Program-made: the position numbers and the translations under genes
Assembly (NCBI GenBank): GCA_018873245.2
Contig: JAEMBT020000017.1
Span: 1 to 64,000, forward strand
Source: Archegozetes longisetosus
Lineage: Eukaryota; Arthropoda; Arachnida; Sarcoptiformes; Trhypochthoniidae
DNA length: 64,000 nt
Reading direction: 5' to 3'
In this document: positions 1-11,529 of the stretch, one piece after another
How the letters are laid out: every line of letters begins with the position of its first letter
Position numbering within the stretch: position 1 is the first letter of the stretch
The notes under the pieces: generated by a model
Told to the model about the DNA's origin: nothing
Databases searched by the model: none
The model's input: the letters and a program-made list of their open reading frames with translations, nothing else

Positions 1-1415
1 TTATATAAAAAACTATCAATTCTTCCATTACGTGACCACGACTTGCATATATTAAGCAAATATATCTTAAGTTTCTCTCCCTCTGAACTGAGTAGCACAC
101 TTAAAACATGCCTTTATGCTCTTTTATTGCATTATAGCTCATCTTTTCATGTTTAACCTAGTGAGACATCGACTTTAACATCATTAGTTTAGAACTTGTT
201 GAAAAGTCGATGTGTTATGGTTTATTTATTAGGAAGAAAACTTTGGATCACCACGTAATTAGGTATTTGGAGAATGATATATCACTGTAAAGATTAAAAG
301 CTGTCTGGGCCGTAATATGGCCGATACGATAGAAAGAGATACTTTAAAATAATATTAATTTCAAACATTAATAATACCTGCAATAAAACTAAGTTTCACG
401 ACTTTGATATGATCGTACAGCAATGTTTTGTTGACCATAATGTGAACGCCGAATGCACCAAATTCGAGGCTTATCACAATCTACGGTACTAACGGCGAAC
501 TCGTCAATGAACATTACTGTTAGGAGAAGATTTATTAGAAATATATAAGCTCATGTGTCATTTGTATTAAATGTGTGAAGTATTTGAATTTATTGAATAT
601 TGAACTTCATTATGAAACATTCTGAGAAATCAAGTTATTTCTCATCCAAAGTTCAATCTTTTTGTTTTTTTTTCTAAGATTAATTCATTAAGTTAATCCT
701 TTATAGTGCAAGTAGATAAACAATATCTCACTCTTAACTTTACTTGCATATAAAGGTCTACATTTTATAATTTTAAATTCAGTCTTTATGTTGAGACACT
801 TTCATATTGTCTTAAAATTTTGAAAGAGGTAAATAAAACCAAAGTTCTTACAGGTGCTATATTTGTGTGTTGAGAGGGTAAAGCCATTATGCATACTTGT
901 GTATTTGAGACCGTGCCCATGTGGTCGGAAATAATTCCAATGTTTCGGACTCAACTAAAAATGGGGTTAGAGTTAGAGGTGGAGATGATTCCAATTAAAT
1001 CTTAGTGTTGTTCTTAAACGTATTCAAGTTTTATTTTTGCCTAGAAGTGAAAAGAGTAGGATAATTAACAATAAGCGATTGCATGATTTTAGTATTAATC
1101 ATTGTGTAATCTTGTTTGTAATTTAAATATTTGCAATTATATTTCTATAATTTAATTTCATTATCATATACCAAGTTTTACAATTTAAATTTTATTAATT
1201 GACGTATTGGTTTTGATATTCATTTATATTAAGCCTATATTTTATCTATATGCTATTTGGTTCAGTGTTATTTCGCGCAGTTCAGCCTTCGGTCGAGTTG
1301 TGTGCAACAACATTCAGCCAGTGCATGTCAGCGAGAGTAGACGATTAGCATGCTTCATTCTCTGAGTTTAATAGCTTGCTTCGAGCTTCTTCACTACTAT
1401 GATACGCGATATTAC

Positions 1416-1931
1416 TAGAGTGACCACCTCTGGCTTGTCTTATGACGGGGGAAAAATATCTAAGGGTACCTCACATTTTTTGAAGAAAAATGCCGCTTTT
1501 ATTAGTCATTACAATTATTTAGGTGTCAAACAATGCATTCTAATATTAAAACATCAAAAATTATTAGTCATGGTTGATTTCAAAGATATATTTTTGTTAG
1601 AAATGACATTTTTCAGAAGTTATTCAAAAGTAAAAATACTGGTTTATATCAGATATAAGTCAAGGCAGAAAAGGTTAATTCAATAATCTTTGAATTTATT
1701 TTACAAATGATAAGGGATCAAGAAACTCAGTTTAATGTTTTGAACATCTGTGGTTTAAAACCAATGTTCGAACTTCTAAGAAATATTTTCCTAAACATAT
1801 TTTCAAAATGAAATTTGAAAAGCGGGACAACCAATTGTCTCGTCGAGAGTTTTTGGTCTGACGAGATTTCTGTCCTTTATCTTTTAAAAGAAGGGACTGT
1901 TCCGTCAAAAACTGGACGGGTGGTCACCCTA
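1416..1931 (+). mobile_element. hAT-type MITE (palindrome left arm)
   Basis: Terminal inverted repeats begin TAGAGTGACCACC and end GGTGGTCACCCTA. Flanking 8-bp duplications GATATTAC (1408-1415 and 1932-1939) are perfect. An 8-bp TSD with TAGNGTG-type ends is the hAT signature. There is no transposase, so it is non-autonomous. The small ORF at its left end is composed of repeat sequence and is not a gene. Confidence 0.92.
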
Positions 1932-3723
1932 GATATTACACATTAAAACAGTTGAAACAAAATCAAAACCTTCTAAGTGATTTTTATTGCATGTTCGTCA
2001 AGATGTCAATAAAAGGTCGAATTGCTGACATTTAAATCGAAATTTTTAAACCGCCAGTCAGTTTTTATGGCGTTCATGGGCTACCGTCGTTTTTTCATCA
2101 ACTACCCAAAAGCATATCTTCATCAATGGTGGTTTATCTTGTCTAGCCTTGGCAGCTCTTATCTGAATGAAATGCGATTATTTTCTTAGTACTTCTATTC
2201 CTTGTAGTAGTGATTGGAAAACTTTTAATTGAATTGAATTAAAAAACTCAGTCATTGGGGCTTTTCAGTATCACCGATTTACATTCTCCTTTGGCTCTCG
2301 TCTTGGTAAATTTCCCGAACTTTGCCTCGTTAAATTTGGACACTTACAATTTAGTAAATTTTATAATTAAAGCAATATCGAACTTAGAATCAATTATAAA
2401 CAAAGATTGCGCAATTAGATACTCATACAGTTATTGGATTTTCTATCAAAAACTATATGCAAAACCTCAAAATTATATTTTAATTATAAATAGAAAATTT
2501 ATAAAAACAATAAAGCCTGTGCAAGCGTACACCTGATTAAGGAGTACACGTGTTATGGGGTACAATTTACGAGATGTTTCTCTATTTTTCCCATTATAAA
2601 ATCACTGTATAAGGAATACGCATATGAGTAGAGTATATTAAATATCCCAAAAGTCACTTCAATACGAGTGAGACCTGACTTAGACAAACACATCTAGTTG
2701 CACGTGTCTTGATACTCAATTGCACTCATTTTGAACTGATCTTTATACTCAATATTGTTTTGTTATGTACTAAAGTGTTATCCGATAATTAATTATGACT
2801 AGTCAAAAAGTTGGTTCTTTTGCTCTGAAAGTTAAGGTAGAAGTTATCAACTAGAACTTACTATTTTGAAGGAAATAAAAATTCCAACTCAAAACTGTGT
2901 AGAGCACACTCGTATATGGCGCACATTGCTTATCACTGCACTAAGTGTAAACATTATAGAGGTTCCAATGTATAGACGAATCCGTTGATCGTTCACAGAA
3001 GAAATTTAAAAGACGCTCTATTTAATAAAGTTTTCAAGTAATTCAGAATCTGTTCAAGAGTTACACTCAAATGAAATTTTCGAAATTTCAAGTTGAGTGC
3101 ACTACAGTTATAAGCTGAGGAACTTTCAGGTCAAATAAAAATATTTGTATTCACTTATTTTTAAAGTAGTTTGATTACAATAGTCAAAATTCGAATTCAT
3201 TCGCTAATTTATTTTGTCCATGTTTACATTGATTAGATAGATGCTTTTGGGAATTTCAATTATTGGCTTTGTAAAAGTGTTCGGTTCGATTGTAGTTTTT
3301 GGGTACCGCACACTTCCTGTGACCTCACCCACCCGATATATATGTCACTGGATTTAGCTCGATTTGCTGAGTAAAACGATACCCCACTTGACCCAGTAGC
3401 GTGACCTTTGACTTGACCTCTGACCTTACCCCTAAAAATTTATTTTACTTCTCAAGTCAGTCTTAGTACTACACTTAAGTACTTGGCCCATCAGATGACG
3501 ACCTTTTATAGACTGAGTTTGGTTAGTTTGGTTGGGTTAGGTTTTCTAGGTTAGGTTTTTATATTAGTTAGACCTCGCTCCAATAACATTACGAAGGCTT
3601 GATATAATTGTTAAAATTCTTAAGTTTACATCATATAGTTTTAATTATACACTTTAGAGTATAGTGAGGTATTACAATATAAAATATAAAAATACGCTAT
3701 AAAATAAAACAAATTAATGCACA

Positions 3724-6020
3724 AGAAATATAAATAAAATACTGAATATGATTGTGATGCTAATCAAAGGCTTGTTCGCAAAAGTTTTTAAAATGTTGAA
3801 AATTTTGTTATCAAAATTTTGTGATGCATGGCCAGCTATATCCGTTTCTTCTATGCCTTGCATTAGTTGTTCTCTTTTTTTTCAATATGAACTTCACAAT
3901 CAAATATTATGTGATCTGCGTTTTCTATTTTTCGATGACAAAAGTCGCAAAACATGTTGCTTTTGAGGTGGAATCGAGTTAAGTACTAATTGAATTTTCC
4001 GTGACTTGTGAGAAATTGTGTTAATTGAAAACTAGTTGTGAAGTATTTCTTGGCTTTTAATCTGTCGTATATCGTAGGAAAATTAAAGTGTGATTTCTCC
4101 GGTTTGTGCATTTGTCCAGCGATCATTCCATATTTGTATAGTTTTATCATAAATAGCTTTTATAACACAATAAACTTATATTAAGTCGTAGTCAAATGCT
4201 TGATGGGATGATGCAACCTGTTTTGCGAGTTGGTCCGCTACATCGTTGCCTCTAACGCCTTCATGTCAATTAATCCACATGCACTTAAGTTGAATAGTTT
4301 TGTTTTTGCAGATTTTTACTTCTAGGATTCGTTGTATTGTAAAGTCTGGAATCTTTGATAGGAGCGTGTACGAATCAAATTTAAAATATAAGCACTTTAT
4401 TAAACATAACCACAATACAGTTTCATCAGATTTCACAGGATTTTAACACTGAGAAAAAGAGCGAAAAATTTAGGAAAAACACATTTTACAGGAACAATAG
4501 GCGGGTTAAATTGGAAAATACTTTACAATGATAGGCTAAATCTTATAAGGTTAATAGCACATTTAGCTAGGATTGGAAAATTGTATAATCAGGACATACT
4601 TAGACAGGTTTTAAGAGTTGAGATATGCTTATTCTCAGCTGTCTTCATAATTTGTACAGTTGAGACAAGCATGTGAAGATTTCTTTTGTACAAACAAAAA
4701 GTAATCTTCAAATCGGTAATAAATGTTGACATATAAGATGAGTTATGGAAATTAGAGTTTAGAAATATAGGTTGCTACAGAAGTATTACAGTATAGGTCT
4801 AGTTAAGAAACTTAGACGTTATTACAGTATTAAGTAAGAGCAGGAGTTTGGGTCTGAAAGCGCTTTGATTGATGATTAGGAGTCTGTGCACAAAGTAATG
4901 TATGTTTGGGTATTGTATTTATTATTAATCAAGTTGAGAGCTTTTAGAATTGCAAATAATTCGGCTTGAAAGACGCTGCAGTATCTGACTAATTTGAATT
5001 TTGTTTTTTATGTGTTCCACTTATGATACAATATGCTGATCCCACGCCAGTTGTTGACTTTGATCCATCTGTAAAGACTATTACGTCGTCGTATGTTGAG
5101 TAACAGTTTTAGGTTTTTTCTATGTGCGGAGTGAGGTAAATCTTGAGAAGGTATCGGTTTTTAAATGTTTTCTAAGCTGATGTTGCGTTCGTTCAAATAG
5201 CTATTTGTGATGTCATTATTGATTCCATGTTTGATGAAGTAGTTAGTGGCTCTTTGTTTAAGAACACATCTATCGGCATGAGGTTTGCAATAATATCGGT
5301 GGCTTCTATTGAAACGGTTTTATAAGCTCTTGAAATTCTTAACGTGATTTGTCGTTGTATTGTTGTAAATAGTTTGATGATGTCTTTTCGATCGATGGCT
5401 TCATACCAAACAGAACATGCATATGATATAATAGGAAGCATAGCACCTTTATATATAGTTTCGAGCGTTCTTGCGTTGAGGCCAACCTTTGTTTTTGCAA
5501 AGCTCAGTAGACTCATAGTTAGAGATGGCTTTGTCTTGAGATAGTGCGCGTGAGATTTCCAGTTGAGTTGGAGTCAATGTAGATACCCAAGTGTTTAAAT
5601 GAGTTGTCGATCTCTAGTTGATGGTTCTGAAGAAATATTTTCGGTTTGCTGTATTTCAAGTTTTTCGTATATAAGACAGATTGTTTTAGTTGCGTTGAAG
5701 TTTATTTATTGATTTTAGCCCATTCGCACAGGCCTTTTAGTGCTTGATTAGCTTTGTTTTCGAGTTCAGTTATATTGCGTGCGAATATCTTTAAAGTTGT
5801 ATCATCGGCGAAACTCTCGATTGTATCATTGTCTTCTAATTGAGTTTCGAGAACATCATTATAACTGATGTTCCAGAACCAGGGCCAGATGCACTTCCTT
5901 GTGGGCAACCAACTGTGAGTTTCCGCGTTGCTTTTGTGTTGATATACCAAGGTTTGGCGCTTCGATTTGATAAGTAAGATTTAGTTAAATAGAATAAGTT
6001 TTTGGGACAATTCTTTCTCC
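3724..6020 (-). pseudogene. Non-LTR retrotransposon ORF2 fragment (RT, RNase H, Zn finger)
   Basis: Read on the minus strand, this holds in order a reverse transcriptase palm with a GCPQGSASGP block and the FADD active-site motif (about 5900-5790), the RT thumb (5516-5193), an RNase H domain with FTDGSK and FQAEL motifs (about 5090-4850), the RNase H tail (GNDVADQLAK, near 4240), and a C-terminal CxxC-H-C finger near 3930 (FCDFCHRK). RNase H after RT suggests an I-, LOA- or R1-like clade. The frame is broken by several shifts and stops, and RNase H is split by the solo LTR at 4338-4826. The 5' part (endonuclease, gag-like ORF1) is missing. The palindrome edge at 5664 lies inside the RT: this left copy keeps the FADD palm, whereas the right copy starts after it. 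Confidence 0.85.
4338..4826 (-). mobile_element. Solo LTR (palindrome left arm)
   Basis: On the minus strand this 489-bp unit starts TGTAATAACG and ends TTTACA (TG...CA) and contains a poly(A) signal AATAAA. It is flanked by a 4-bp duplication, GTAT at 4334-4337 and 4827-4830. The 4-bp TSD and TG...CA ends suggest a Ty3/gypsy- or BEL-type LTR. It lies within the RNase H domain of the LINE. Other copies are at 10418, 15539 and 63733. Confidence 0.9.
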
Positions 6021-6289
6021 TTAGTTCGTTTATAATCTACTCGATACATTTTACTCAAATTTAAACGTTACCTATTGAAAATATGATCAGAGCTTTGTTT
6101 ACATTCGAAATTCTTTTTTATTAATTTGAATATTAATTGGATTAATAAATAAAATTTCATCAATGGATTTAACACTCGAAGAGAACTGAAATTCTGAAGA
6201 TTCATCAAATAAGAGCCAAAGGCACTACACAATCAGTGATTCTTCGAGAAGTTGATAAGAATTTAGTTATTAAATACATTTCAAAATCA

Positions 6290-6660
6290 ATTTCTAATTT
6301 ATGGATAAATATCCGGCTCATAATTCCAATGTGGTGACGGAGTGGGTAACAAAACATTAGATTATATGAAAATTTTGTTTTATCTCATCTAAGGTAGGAA
6401 AATTTTAAAACAATTTAATTTTCTTTTTCAGTTTTTCACCAGATTTAAATCCTGTTGAAAACGTTGGTTCAATGTTAAAGAATTTAGTCGGAAATGAACG
6501 TATCGTTAATTCGAACGATGATTTCTTGAGAGCACTTCATAGTGCTAATCAGAAATTGTATGGTCAATCTCATAGGGAGTATTTTATAGATTTATTGAAT
6601 TCAATGTCTAAAAGACTTGAAGCCAATGGATCAGTTGGTGGTGGCCACACCATATATTAG
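6290..6660 (+). pseudogene. Tc1-like transposase C-terminal remnant
   Basis: An eroded block at 6300-6350 reads DKYPAHNSNVVTEW, the family's DNAPxH region with its catalytic Asp altered. After about 85 bp that may once have been an intron (it ends TTTTTCAG at about 6431) comes SPDLNPVENV, carrying the second catalytic acid, and a C-terminal tail ending GGHTIY at 6660, typical of Tc1 elements. It is only a third of a normal ~340-residue transposase, and no terminal repeats were found around it. Confidence 0.75.
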
Positions 6661-6916
6661 TTGTATTTATTAATATTTTATTTTTGAATTTTAATAAAAA
6701 TATTTCTCAATTCATTTTTTAACTGAAAATGTGTTTTATGTTTTAGCCTCCATTCTTATCTAACATTCAACTTTTTTTTGGAAAAATCCGTTTTTTAAAA
6801 AACTAGGTTTTATTCTAGCAAAAATGTATAAAAAATAATTTAAATTTATCAAGACAATCAATAGTTATAGTGATTTTCCGACGGAACTTCTGGTTGTCCA
6901 TAGGTGTATATATACA

Positions 6917-7628
6917 TATACAGTCGATTCTATGACTATCTGCAGTGTTTCAGCTGCTTATAAAATGTGACTAGGTGATCCGATTTTGACCGGGTTAGTT
7001 TTAAATTATAGCTTATATAATCCAGTTTAATTCCCTGTGAACTTTCTAAATTATTACTAAAATTATAAGAATAAGGCTCATTTATGTAAAATTTTGGTAA
7101 TTTATATTAAAAAAAATTCGGATAATTTTCTATATAAAATATTTAATTAACAACGACGTCATTAATTGGTAACCCATTGTAAACATTTGTTTGTTTTGAC
7201 AAATGAGTGACAATTGAGTGATAATTTGGTGATAATTTGAAGACATTTCGGTGACGTTTCGGTGACATTTCGGTGATATTTCGGTGACATTTTGGTGACA
7301 AATGAGTGACGTGGCTGGTGGTAATTCTTTATTAATTTAATAGAATCTATGCCGCGACATCTCGCTGCCGTCCAAGAAGTACAAGGAGGTCACACCCGTT
7401 ATTGAAAATTTATTTATTTATTAAATATTATTTATTAATGGAAAAGTTATAAAATTTATTCATTTGATTCTTATTTATTAAATGAATTTTGTTCCAAATT
7501 TTTAAAACGGAACACAAACTGGATTATATAAGCTTCATTTTAAAGCAAACCGGGTCAAAATCGGATCACCCAGTCAAAAGTTATAAGCAATTCAAACACT
7601 GCAGATAGTCATGGAATCGACTATATAT
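6917..7628. mobile_element. Foldback MITE with ~115-bp inverted repeats
   Basis: About 115 bp at 6921-7035 recurs inverted at 7510-7622 with roughly 85-90% match by eye; both ends read AGTCGATTC and are bordered by TATATA, so a TA target is likely. The centre holds a GGTGACATTTC minisatellite and an AT-rich stretch. There is no coding capacity. A partial third copy of the terminal repeat lies at 7640-7727. Confidence 0.75.
7198..7320 (+). repeat. Degenerate minisatellite, ~11-12 bp unit
   Basis: About ten tandem variants of ATTTCGGTGAC, with related ATTTGGTGAT and AATGAGTGAC units at the edges. It lies in the middle of the foldback MITE. Confidence 0.8.
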
Positions 7629-7639
7629 ATATAACAATT

Positions 7640-7727
7640 TAATTAAATCAGTTTGAAAATTGGATCATCCAGTCAAAAGTCATTCGACCTTAATCGACTA
7701 AAGATAGTTGTTTCCAAGAATGTATAT
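7640..7727 (-). repeat. Partial copy of the foldback MITE terminal repeat
   Basis: The run CAGTTTGAAAATTGGATCATC followed by CCAGTCAAAAGTCATT matches the inner part of the 7510-7622 terminal repeat at lower identity. It looks like a second, older, truncated insertion of the same family beside the first. 7728-8049 shows nothing else. Confidence 0.5.
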
Positions 7728-8049
7728 AGACTCCCATTTACATACGCTACGGTCTCATATTTGATTCCTCTATTGTTAGAAGTCTTTTTGGAATAGTAGT
7801 CATAGCGATTGACCAATTTTTATATAACTTCAACCTTTGACCGAGCGGTAACTAATTAGTTGTTTATACAACATCAACGAATTTGGTCAATTCATTAAAT
7901 AAGTAAAAGAATATCTTGTTTTAAAATATGAACATTGGTTTTCAAAAGTTAATATAAACTAAAATAGTACTACAATACTTATTGTAATATACTTTTAAGC
8001 TTTTATTCAAGAAGTCACACGAATTAAGTTATTATTTAAATTTTAATAT

Positions 8050-9187
8050 TTATAAAGGCTTGGGTAAAATTGTTTTAGAGATCCAGTCGATATAATTCAA
8101 AACATTTGTATAATAGTCGCATTTAAATAAACTAAACGAAATAATTCCTTTCTGAATCCAAATTCCATCTTTATTCTGACAAACAAGTGGTCCACCACTG
8201 TCTCCATCACCTACACCTTTACCTTCTCCATTAGCAGTACAAAGCATTCCATCAGAGTAAAAATTTGAATTATACTTTTTACAATAATCATTGTCCAGAA
8301 TTGGAAGGCTAACTTGTTGTAAAATATAAGGAGTAGGTCCATTTTCTTTAATCCGACCCCAACCAGTTGCCCAACAATTAGTTTCATTAACACGATAATT
8401 AGAGTCATTAGTGTACAAAGGTAAACAGATAGGTTGTAAATGTTTATGATCTTTGAAGAAATCCAGACTTCGATTGAGTTTCAATAATGCAATATCATTT
8501 AAAACAACATAATTCTTGTTCAAATAAGATGGATGAACATAGTACTTTATAAAAATTTTAAAAAATTAATTAAGGTTTGTTGCAATTTAACTCTATACTT
8601 CATGGTGTTGCAAATGACCTTTAAGCCTTAACCTTTGATAGACCGGCAAATATAACGAATTAGATATTTGTGGTTGAATAATTGGGAAATAGAAACATTT
8701 GTCTATAAAAGGCTAAGTTGACCATGTTTTCATTTATATACGGTATAATTAAAAATTCTAATTTAATATTTCAAGGGCCATAGTTTAACCAATAGAATAG
8801 GGTTAAATACAGTAGTGTATAGTAACATACGCGAGTAACTCCAAGATATAATTCATTTTCATCTTTGACTGAAGTATAGTGTTTTCCTAACTTCGCAATA
8901 ATCTTGTCAATCTTTTCCAAAGTTTTATTAATTTCAAAACAATGTGCAGCTGTCAAAATCCAATCCTCATTTATAATTGTTCCATCACATACTGTTAAAA
9001 TACTTCTATTAGTTTGTGAATTTCTAATTACGATATCTAGTTGTGCCATCCATGGCCATGATAAAGGCTTAGCATCTTCTCCGCCAATTATATAATAATC
9101 AATTGAATTGGCCGAAGGTTTTCCACATTCAGGTAATGCATACACTGTAGTTAAATAAAATAAAAACTTAGCTAATATTTTAAACAT
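8050..9187 (-). CDS. Trypsin/chymotrypsin-family serine protease, two exons
   Basis: Exon 1 (9187-8831) and exon 2 (8544-8050) join in frame across a 286-bp GT-AG intron to give 283 residues, the usual size for a secreted S1 protease. Residues 1-18 form a hydrophobic signal peptide. IIGG at 33-36 starts the mature enzyme, and the triad is complete: H82 (TAAHC), D136 (NDIALL), S235 (GDSGGP). Two things are odd. The residue before IIGG is Tyr, not the Arg/Lys that trypsin-like activators cut. The stretch before Ser lacks the usual Cys (GVGDGDSGG), so the standard 191-220 disulphide is missing and the position equivalent to 189 is Gly. The loop after the Cys at 220 is also about five residues short. 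The specificity pocket is therefore not trypsin-like. The gene sits alone in the palindrome spacer, so it has one copy while its flanks are duplicated. Whether it is active cannot be told from sequence. Confidence 0.92.
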
Positions 9188-9486
9188 GTTGACACGTTAA
9201 CAAACCACTACATAACTATAAACCAATTATGATGTAGTTTAATTGACTAGATTTATGAAATTTATACATTATTTTATTATCTATTAGAATAACATATGTT
9301 TATATTCTCACAAAATACAATAAATATGTTATTAGTTTCATTAATATTATCAATGATAATATGATAACATGGTTTAAATTTAGGAACTAATCTCATTCTA
9401 AAAACAAATACTGTAGATACCAAAGCTATAAAGAAACAACTAAAGGGCATTGAACGTATGGTCAATCCCATCTGTAATTTAGTATT
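9188..9486. other. No feature seen
   Basis: About 300 bp upstream of the protease. It probably includes its promoter and 5' UTR, but no TATA box can be placed with confidence. The small ORF at 9277-9471 resembles nothing I know. Confidence 0.5.
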
Positions 9487-9578
9487 ACTGTAATGATAGT
9501 ACTTAGGCAGGTTTAAAGAGTAGAGATATGATTATTATCAGCTGTTTTCGTAATTTGTACAGTTTCTACAAGCCATTT
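9487..9578 (-). mobile_element. Eroded LTR fragment
   Basis: This stretch (GTACTTAGGCAGG followed by GTAATTTGTACAG) matches the middle of the 489-bp LTR in reverse orientation, at lower identity. It directly abuts the start of the right palindrome arm, marking the junction between unique spacer and duplicated DNA. Confidence 0.6.
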
Positions 9579-11529
9579 AAAACTTGAAGTACAGCAAACC
9601 GAAAATATTTCTTCAGAACCATCAACTAGAGATCGACAACTCATTTAAACACTTGGGTATCTACATTGACTCCAACTCAACTGGAAATCTCACGCGCACT
9701 ATCTCAAGACAAAGCCATCTCTAACTATGAGTCTACTGAGCTTTGCAAAAACAAAGGTTGGCCTCAACGCAAGAACGCTCGAAACTATATATAAAGGTGC
9801 TATGCTTCCTATTATATCATATGCATGTTCTGTTTGGTATGAAGCCATCGATCGAAAAGACATCATCAAACTATTTACAACAATACAACGACAAATCACG
9901 TTAAGAATTTCAAGAGCTTATAAAACCGTTTCAATAGAAGCCACCGATATTATTGCAAACCTCATGCCGATAGATGTGTTCTTAAACAAAGAGCCACTAA
10001 CTACTTCATCAAACATGGAATCAATAATGACATCACAAATAGCTATTTGAACGAACGCAACATCAGCTTAGAAAACATTTAAAAACCGATACCTTCTCAA
10101 GATTTACCTCACTCCGCACATAGAAAAAACCTAAAACTGTTACTCAACATACGACGACGTAATAGTCTTTACAGATGGATCAAAGTCAACAACTGGCGTG
10201 GGATCAGCATATTGTATCATAAGTGGAACACATAAAAAAACAAAATTCAAATTAGTCAGATACTGCAGCGTCTTTCAAGCCGAATTATTTGCAATTCTAA
10301 AAGCTCTCAACTTGATTAATAATAAATACAATACCCAAACATACATTACTTTGTGCACAGACTCCTAATCATCAATCAAAGCGCTTTCAGACCCAAACTC
10401 CTGCTCTTACTTAATACTGTAATAACGTCTAAGTTTCTTAACTAGACCTATACTGTAATACTTCTGTAGCAACCTATATTTCTAAACTCTAATTTCCATA
10501 ACTCATCTTATATGTCAACATTTATTACCGATTTGAAGATTACTTTTTGTTTGTACAAAAGAAATCTTCACATGCTTGTCTCAACTGTACAAATTATGAA
10601 GACAGCTGAGAATAAGCATATCTCAACTCTTAAAACCTGTCTAAGTATGTCCTGATTATACAATTTTCCAATCCTAGCTAAATGTGCTATTAACCTTATA
10701 AGATTTAGCCTATCATTGTAAAGTATTTTCCAATTTAACCCGCCTATTGTTCCTGTAAAATGTGTTTTTCCTAAATTTTTCGCTCTTTTTCTCAGTGTTA
10801 AAATCCTGTGAAATCTGATGAAACTGTATTGTGGTTATGTTTAATAAAGTGCTTATATTTTAAATTTGATTCGTACACGCTCCTATCAAAGATTCCAGAC
10901 TTTACAATACAACGAATCCTAGAAGTAAAAATCTGCAAAAACAAAACTATTCAACTTAAGTGCATGTGGATTAATTGACATGAAGGCGTTAGAGGCAACG
11001 ATGTAGCGGACCAACTCGCAAAACAGGTTGCATCATCCCATCAAGCATTTGACTACGACTTAATATAAGTTTATTGTGTTATAAAAGCTATTTATGATAA
11101 AACTATACAAATATGGAATGATCGCTGGACAAATGCACAAACCGGAGAAATCACACTTTAATTTTCCTACGATATACGACAGATTAAAAGCCAAGAAATA
11201 CTTCACAACTAGTTTTCAATTAACACAATTTCTCACAAGTCACGGAAAATTCAATTAGTACTTAACTCGATTCCACCTCAAAAGCAACATGTTTTGCGAC
11301 TTTTGTCATCGAAAAATAGAAAACGCAGATCACATAATATTTGATTGTGAAGTTCATATTGAAAAAAAGAGAACAACTAATGCAAGGCATAGAAGAAACG
11401 GATATAGCTGGCCATGCATCACAAAATTTTGATAACAAAATTTTCAACATTTTAAAAACTTTTGCGAACAAGCCTTTGATTAGCATCACAATCATATTCA
11501 GTATTTTATTTATATTTCTTGTGCATTAA
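9579..11529 (+). pseudogene. Non-LTR retrotransposon ORF2 fragment, right copy
   Basis: Mirror of the left-arm LINE without the RT palm. It starts just before FKHLGI, then has the RT thumb (9727-10050, open for 107 residues), RNase H (FTDGSK near 10166, FQAEL near 10278), the solo LTR at 10418-10906, the RNase H tail GNDVADQLAK near 10995, and a C-terminal CxxC-H-C finger near 11300 ending in a stop at 11527-11529. It carries the same stops and frameshifts as the left copy, so decay came before duplication. Confidence 0.85.
10418..10906 (+). mobile_element. Solo LTR (palindrome right arm)
   Basis: 489 bp, TGTAATAACG to TTTACA, with TSD ATAC at 10414-10417 and 10907-10910. It contains AATAAA followed by a GTGCTTATATT tail. 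It is the mirror of the left-arm copy and shares its insertion site in the LINE RNase H domain. Confidence 0.9.

Larger units (their letters stand above)
1..5664. repeat. Giant palindrome 1, left arm
   Basis: This arm is the reverse complement of 9579-15249; base 1 pairs with base 15249, so the arm probably starts before the window. The arms are nearly identical, with scattered differences: the right copy has 3 extra bases in its hAT MITE, and there are small changes near 150 and 310. Both carry the same hAT MITE, LINE fragment and solo LTR. The inner edge falls inside a LINE reverse transcriptase that continues unbroken into the spacer on this side. Apart from those elements I see nothing coding at 1-1415, 1932-3720 or their mirror. 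Confidence 0.95.

Noticed and set aside
2255..2536. 93-codon ORF in palindrome left arm (mirror at 12707-12988)
   Set aside because: AT-rich, no family resemblance, no splice signals; it appears twice only because the arm is duplicated.
3402..3427. Three TGACCT half-sites, two spaced by one base (nuclear-receptor DR1-like); mirror at 11817-11841
   Set aside because: Looks like a receptor site but there is no gene nearby to control, and such words arise by chance; not listed as regulatory.
3520..3565. GGTTAGGTT-like run, possible interstitial telomere repeat (also 43610-43660)
   Set aside because: Only two or three irregular units; used solely as a hint of an arthropod genome.
9277..9471. 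64-codon ORF upstream of the protease
   Set aside because: No family, AT-biased, partly shared with the promoter region.
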